Below, piece after piece: positions 58,052 to 64,000 of a stretch of 64,000 nucleotides of DNA (the first letter of the stretch is position 1; each line of letters begins with the position of its first letter). The notes beneath the pieces are model-generated. The model was not told where the DNA came from and made no database searches. It saw only the letters and a list, made by a program, of their open reading frames with translations. The position numbers and the translations under genes were made by a program. Source of the DNA: Papaver somniferum (lineage: Eukaryota; Streptophyta; Magnoliopsida; Ranunculales; Papaveraceae); NCBI RefSeq assembly GCF_003573695.1, contig NC_039361.1:101682279-101746278 (forward strand). The letters are read 5' to 3'.

Positions 58052-61000
58052 TCATCTGCATCCAAAAAATGTTAACACAGATAAAAGGAAACTGCAACAA
58101 ACCAAGAAAGTGAATAAACATAGCACACTCTTGCCTAGTTTCTTGTGTAAAACAACAACATCTAGTTGTGGTTCAAGTTCAGGTTCAATAAAGGGGTCTA
58201 AATAAAATATTTTCATGGGTTGCACCTCCTCATAAGTAAGATCCAAAATATCAGGTTCTGAGGTCTGGAAAAATTTAGAAGTACACAATAATAACCTGAA
58301 TAACTGAGGATCCTCTTAGTCAATCAGATTTGACTTACACAACTGACCACAATGAGAATGGTGGTCTTCCTTAAACAAATGTGTCGACCCTAATCTCCTA
58401 AAATAATTAGGATTAGTCTCAAAACTTAATAATTGACACATCTGAAACTTATACGTTCCCACAATTGGTCGAAAAATATTTGGTGGGAAAACAAAGTCAA
58501 TTTGGGTATCATAGCCTGGGTAAACCACATCAATCAAAGGATGGGTTTCTAACAACCGAATTTCCTTATGGGCATCACTAGGTTCAGGAAAACGTGTATG
58601 AAGATAATCTTGTAAAATGGTTGAGGAACATATGTCAAGTCCCAAGTGAGGGACCATTCTAAGAGTTAAAGCACATGGAGAATGATAATCACCTCCAAAC
58701 TTAGAGTTTTCAGTGTCTCTAGAAAGATTGGTCACAACTTCCAAATTTCAAGGTCATCAGATTCCTGAAAATGGTCAATTGATTCTTCTAAGTCAGGTTC
58801 ATCCTCACTCATCTCTACAAGTTCATTTTCTTTGTCTAAGACTAATGTTTCTAAATCGCTAGACTCTAAAACAATATTCTCAGAATAAACTCGTTCCTCT
58901 AAACCATCGTTGGCTTCGTAATCATAAGGAAATATTACATCGTCTAAAACGAGAGTATCTCTAGTCAAATCCTCGTCCTTTTAAATAGGTGAATAATTAT
59001 TAAAATTATTTGGATTTGAACTAGAGATAATATTATCATTGTAAAGCTCAATTGGAGTAACAAATTCCTGATCACTATGCCTATATGTGTCCGATTCTTC
59101 ATCAACACTATCCTCATCATAATCATCATTATAATAACATGAAAATGGTCGAACATTATCCAAAAAAGTAGTGTTACCAATTCTAACCTCGTCATCTTGA
59201 TTATGCAAATAATTATCCTCATTTTCAAGGGTACTATTGGAAACATTGTATTGGAAATTAAGATTATTTCGAGCAGTTCTGTTCTGGGCCTCTAACAAAG
59301 GCTTTTGAGTCGCCTCTGATGCGTGTCGTAAGTGCAAAAAATTAATTAAGATATTTCCCACTAATTAACTAGTAATATAGCGGTAGTAAGAGATCGTTCC
59401 CACAGAGAGCTGTGTAATTGATATGTTATTTGAATGAGCAAAAATAAAGTAAAAAGGGGGGACTGGTTTGATGAAAGAAAAATAAAAATATAATGAGAAA
59501 GCAAAGATGATTAAGGAATCATTCGCCGCCACTGAACAACAATAAGAAACTTTATTAAAATACTTGTTTATTCCTTGTTGAATTTCTATTATCACCAACC
59601 GTAGAATAGCAATAAGCTTTGTTATCCCCGGAATTCATGTTTCCACTGGATACGGAAGCGCTCGACTACCAGATTCTATCCATCTGAGCCACCATGAATA
59701 AGCTTTCAAGGTGTAACCCAAACGAATGCACTATGTTTTGTGAATTAGGTTGATCTTAGCATCAGACGCATAAGCTCGGTCTGCTTACTAGTGTCATTTC
59801 TATACACAATTGCTTAACAGAATCCCTCTGTCAGCTTTTGCGATTTACTACTTGTGTATGGAACTGTGTGACTATTACACTTATCACCAATCCCAATACT
59901 AGTAGAAGAATTACTATCAGGTTAATTCAAATGGCCAAATAATACTCTTAGGCACTAAAAAGAATAGAAACAATCGATAACAGAAATCAACTTAAAATAA
60001 ATTCGTGAAAAGAATTAAAGTTCCATCATGCAGGACTTTGAAATCGTCCCTAATCAATAAAGGTTTAGCTACACATTGATTTACTAAAACCCATAAAATC
60101 TTCCTCTCCCTGTTTCTGTCTTCTAGCTACACAACAAATAATAATAGAAGAAGTTATTTTCTCCTTGGGTTTTGGTCTCCTATTTATAGTCAACGAGTAA
60201 CCCTTGGGATCCAAAATAATCGTACTTGATAAGGATTCGAAGTCGGTTCTAGTTTATCACAAAACATGTGACATTGACTCGGTGTAGCGGACAATACTCT
60301 TGTGGACTGAGCACGTCTTATTATCCGTTAGATCCTCTGAGAATCCCTAATATCTTCATCTGCACCGTCTGTCAGTCCAGCTTCAATGTCCCGCGCTACA
60401 TCATATCTTAAGGTTTTCCCAAAACGCGTCAAACTTCTGCAAAAAACTGCAGCCAGGCCCCACCACACATCTTCACGTGCTTGCCTTCCAATCTATACGG
60501 ATGTTGGACTTCCATCATAGCATACGTGGGTCCCATGGTGACGTCATCTGACAACTCTTTCCTTGACTTCTTCTCTTCTTCGTTCAATCATTAGCAGCAA
60601 CCATTCTCGAGCTCAGCCAACGTTAATGGCAGCAACTGCCGTTCCTTCTTCCATGTTGTTCTTCGAGCTCTTCTCTGCATCTTCACCTCGATCCATCTCG
60701 TCACTTCCATAGTCCACAGCTCCGAGCTTCCATCTTAAGTACAGCTTCCAATTTTCGATCTCTTCTTCTCTGTCAGCAAACTCCATTATCGCTGGTCAAT
60801 TCATCTTCAACTATCATGGGAAGCTCCTTTCCGTTCCCTGTCTTGGTTCGTCTTGAACTGTTCTCCATAGCCTCCTTCACCATCAAGAATATCTTTCTGC
60901 TCCAACTTGAGCTCGTGTTTAATGGCAGCAAAACTGATAGCTCGTTGTCCATCAGTGAACTTTCAATCGTGACTAAGCCCAATTCTTACATCACCTTCAA

Positions 61001-62168
61001 TAACCCAATGATGGCCTCAGAAGCTCGAATATCTCTTCTCCGAAATCTGCCATCATCTTGATCGTCAACCGCCGTGATCATCACCGTTGGTGATACTCTG
61101 TTCGAATGGAGAAAGAAGAAGGTGGTGCCTTGAGTAATAGTCCGGGTGCCTTAATCAACATTTGAACTTGAACTCTGCCTTTATAAAATACGCGACTGCC
61201 TTTGACAGCTCACTTGAACACTGACTGTCCCTTAACAGATTGGATGCCCCTTAACACTCGATGAGGTGCCAATAGTAGTTCCCTGAAAATGGCCATTTTG
61301 CCCTTTTATGCTTCCAAGTTCTCGTTTTGCTCATAACTTCTTCATACGAACTCAGAATGACTCCGTTCTTTCGCCATTGCCTTCGCCTTCTCGTCCTCTA
61401 CTAAATGAAAAGTAGAAATCTTGTACTTGCACGAGTTCAACTTGGTATTTGACCCTTCTCCACTTGTAGCTAGCTTCTTTTATTGCACAATTAAGTGTTA
61501 TTTCACTTCTTTTGGATGATTTACCTAATAAAACACAAATAAGAGAAAACAAGCGTAATATACAATAATTTGCAAGAATATAAGCCATTACTAGCATGGA
61601 ATTAACACCAAATATATGTGAAGTATGCACTTATCATCCTCACATGACTTCCTCATGGTATCGTGTATAGAAGGTTCGCTCATAGGTGCATTTTGTTTAG
61701 ACAATTTTTTCACAATCCTATTTGTAGTCTCAGTAAATTTCCTAAGAGACTCTTCTAGTGACATCTTTGGTTGCTCTAGGGACTCGTCTGGAATATTTAA
61801 GGTTTCCTTCACAAATAAGGAATGACTCTTGAAAGCCTCTTCTAGAGAAATAGAAGGATTGGTATGCTCATATGACTGGTGGGTGTGCGAATAATAATTG
61901 GGCTCAACATGGTATGAACCATAACCTTGAAAAGGTGGATGCTCCCAACCACTATTCACACTATGGTCGAAGTTGAAATGTCCATTTTGAAAATCAGTCG
62001 GATAATCATTGTATTGGATATTGTAATAACAGTTCGACTTACTTTTGTGTACGTACAAATGCAGGGTCGACTTAAATTGGGTAAGCTCAGGTTACCTACA
62101 ACAAAATATACCCAAAGGTACGAGGCTGAGGTTTGTGGTGTTTCGGATGATAACGCCAAAGGGTTCAT
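58052..62168 (-). pseudogene. Element-encoded protein of copy D (relative of 1557-2828), split by a solo LTR
   Basis: Starts Met-Asn-Pro at 62168 and soon shifts frame into 62058-61637. That part is Tyr/His-rich with ISLEEAFKSHSLFVKET and MSLEESLRKFTETTN, resembling the C-terminal part of Athila-type gag. After the inserted LTR the frame resumes at 59316 with an Asp/Glu-rich region (58990-59150), SSNPNNFNNYSPI, a stop at 58981-58983, further acidic sequence to 58750, a frameshift, and the conserved SKFGGDYHSP block (58316-58744). A stop (58316-58318) is followed in frame by the C-terminal part with hydrophobic VLCLFTFLVCCSFLLSVL (about 58060-58120). Conservation with copy A spans everything from the acidic part onwards. 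The function is unknown. Confidence 0.6.
59317..61636 (-). repeat. Solo LTR of another Ty3-type family inside element D
   Basis: 2320 bases, TGATGCGTGTCG to ...GTGCATACTTATCA-type end (plus-strand ...GCACTTATCA), flanked by GCCTC (59312-59316) and TCCTC (61637-61641), one mismatch. The interrupted ORF continues on both sides. The minus-strand start TGATAAGTGCATACTTCAC resembles Athila/Tat LTR starts. It is noncoding; small ORFs at 60773-61061 are chance. Confidence 0.75.
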
Positions 62169-62172
62169 CGTA

Positions 62173-62287
62173 CTAAACCACGGGTTTTCCTAATAATCGG
62201 TGTCTGACGATGCAATTGGTGTGTGCACGTGTTGTATCACAAAATAAAACCCACTGACAGGGGATTCGTGGGTGGATAGAGTCTTAC
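62173..62287 (-). other. Predicted leader intron of element D
   Basis: Minus-strand donor GAG|GTAAGACT at 62287 and acceptor GTGGTTTAG ending at 62173, four bases before the Met codon. It is only 115 bases, against 582 and 631 in A and C. Confidence 0.45.
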
Positions 62288-62405
62288 CTCCCGTTCCAGG
62301 TGGGCGATGAACCGTTGAAGTCGACTCAGGCCACCGACTCCGATGTCAGTGTACGAACCCGAGGGGCCGAGGCAGTATAGTAACTGTCGTCCTTCCCTGC
62401 AAACA
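62288..62405 (-). other. GC-rich leader box of element D
   Basis: Near copy of 3428-3545, with CTCGGCCCCTCGGGTTCG, GGAGTCGGTGGCCTGAGTCG and GAACGGGAG|GTAAG. 62406-62729 is AT-rich 5' leader without genes. Confidence 0.65.
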
Positions 62406-62729
62406 ATTTTATTTAACTTTTTAACCCTTCCTTAGGGTTTAAAAAAAATAATATCCAATGTCCCAAAAATAAAGTCCAAAGAGTCCAAAAATAAAAAAGA
62501 AAAATTACAGAAAAACAAACCCTAATACAGTTTCCAAAAGTAAAATCAAATAAAATAACTATATACAAAATCTTCTTCTTCACTCTTTTCTTATTCCTCT
62601 TTTCTTTCCTTCTTTGGAAGATGCTTTCCTTTTATAGCACTTTTTCTTTCCTTGTAGCTTCGCTCCAAATCTGAAAAGAATCGAAAAATATCAAAACGCG
62701 TAAAAGAGAACAAAAAATAGTAATAAAGA

Positions 62730-64000
62730 TGTGATTTTGAAAGTTGTTGTAAAGTGGTAATAAAGATTCGTTCAACTCGGACTTGATGAGATTCGATTTC
62801 AGACTTAAAAATAGAAAACACTAAAAACAAAGAAAATATATACAAAAAGTTGTCATGACATCAAGAGGTACTGAGACTCGGGATTCCATCATAAACTCAT
62901 TCATGCGATTCAAATATTTATTCCAAACAATTATAGCTCAAATAATATTGACTCTAATTCTTTGCCAAGGTAGATTTTTAAGAGATTGATTGTAAATCAC
63001 TAGCATGACGCATCAAAAGCACTTAGACCAAGCATACATCATCATACGACATCACAATCAATTAAGAAAAATCATAAAACGATGATTATAGTGCAAGTAG
63101 TCATAAAATAATTAAATATAATTACCACACGCATGAAATATAGCTTCCTCCATCGTCCCAGTGTTGGGGTTTAACTCTTCATGTTAAAAACACGCTCAAA
63201 ATAATATCTCATGGCTCAAAAGGTGTTTTTATTGAAGGTATGTGAGAAAAAGAATGAAAGCAGCTCAATCGTAACAGTTATAATTGTTACAGATCAAGTG
63301 TTACAAGGAACTGTTGCAAACTGAAGATAATTGTTACTAATGGACTGATACAGGATTTGAAATTTAAGACTCTATAAAACGACCGTCCTTCACAGCTGTA
63401 TGTTCTTCAGCTTCATCTCCTTCCTGCTGCTGCTGCAACTCCTCCTGCAGCTTGAATTTCGGCTCTGCAGCGACACAGAAAATTCCCCAAACTCCCGATT
63501 CCTTTCTGTGACTCCTTATCAACCTATATATAAGTAACAAGACTAAAAATACTCGATAAGACTCTCCCTGCCTTTCACCAAAAGTTATGGAGTTATAGTT
63601 TCCTTATTTATTTTTTTCCGCGGCTTCTGTGTTTAATCCAACTCTCCCGTATGCTCCAAACTCTCTCCACACGGTAGAGTATAATCCTATCCGTCAATAC
63701 ACTTCCCATGTTTCACGTAATCTCCAAGTCAATCCAAAAATGCCGAGTATATCTCACTATCCCAACTTGTCGAGAATCAAGTAAACTCCCATAATTTTCC
63801 GAATCTTAAGACATTACCAACCCTGTTTCGTCGAGACAGCAGCTTTCCAAACAATTTCCCGATAAAATTCCGACCAAATCTCCTTTTGATTCTTGCCTGA
63901 AATACCCGTGAGTATATCTCTTTGTTTCGCTTCAAACTAATATTTGTGCCCTGTTTAATCGAACAAAACACCCATGCTAACCCTGTTTGAACTTAACAGA
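62730..64000 (-). repeat. 5' LTR of element D (partial)
   Basis: Aligns with 54922 to about 56190 of the 3' LTR. The outer end lies right of the window. Confidence 0.9.

Larger units (their letters stand above)
54922..64000 (-). mobile_element. Athila-like non-autonomous element, copy D (5' LTR cut by window edge)
   Basis: Read on the minus strand: 5' LTR (from beyond 64000 to 62730), GC-rich leader, short predicted intron, an ORF related to that of element A, 3' untranslated region with the same motifs, purine tract, and 3' LTR (56754-54922). A solo LTR of another family (59317-61636) splits the ORF. The two LTRs are a few percent different by eye, with a 9-base indel near 62857. A tRNA-Asp site is not evident beside the 5' LTR, where CTTTATTACTATT replaces it. 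Confidence 0.85.

Noticed and set aside
60773..61061. Overlapping ORFs resembling a small secreted protein
   Set aside because: Inside the solo LTR at 59317-61636, both strands equally open; no support.

Overview
This is a gene-poor, transposon-dense stretch of a flowering-plant nuclear chromosome. Nearly all of the 64 kb can be assigned to plant transposable elements: Ty3/Athila-like and Tat-like LTR elements, Ty1/copia elements of an Ale-like and a Sirevirus (Maximus/SIRE) type, PIF/Harbinger DNA transposons, a LINE relic, and several solo LTRs with target-site duplications. The species cannot be named from the sequence. No intact host gene, rRNA or tRNA gene was recognised. The nearest thing to a host-like gene is a plant-mobile-domain (PMD) gene at 17.5-19.65 kb, which has two in-frame stops and a cut 3' end.

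Layout. 1-5504: non-autonomous Athila-like element A (minus strand), inserted in a copia element (5505-9675). That copia element is itself inserted in a PIF/Harbinger transposase gene (9676-10563, +). The partner MYB-like ORF1 (10841-11750, -) is in turn cut by a 5'-truncated LINE (11752-12621). 12622-17530: a long Tekay-like LTR hosting a solo Athila-family LTR (15174-16824). 17531-19654: PMD pseudogene with a 5'-UTR intron. 19941 to about 22.85 kb: long Tat-like LTR with GC-rich tandem repeats. 22866-32397: Sirevirus M1 (minus), with gag but no pol, carrying a solo LTR (25849-28216). 32399-38.46 kb: two pieces of the Athila-like family on the plus strand, the second with a gag fragment. 38482-43051: two Sirevirus LTRs head to head. 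43052-49220: Sirevirus M2 reduced to LTRs plus a 1.2-kb interior. 50947-54849: a complete Harbinger-like element with TIRs and TTA duplication, carrying MYB-like ORF1 and a PMD gene but no recognisable transposase. 54922-64000: Athila-like element D (minus), same family as A, with its ORF split by another solo LTR.

Most interesting. Elements A and D share LTRs, tRNA-Asp-type priming architecture, a GC-rich leader and a leader intron with a family member (C) that encodes Athila-type gag. In place of gag-pol they carry a conserved protein of unknown function: an acidic middle, a conserved C-terminal block and a hydrophobic C-terminal segment. It sits where env-like genes lie in Athila elements. 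The pairing of a MYB-like ORF1 with a PMD protein inside a TIR/TTA element is the second notable system. All identities given are by eye; no alignments or database searches were run.
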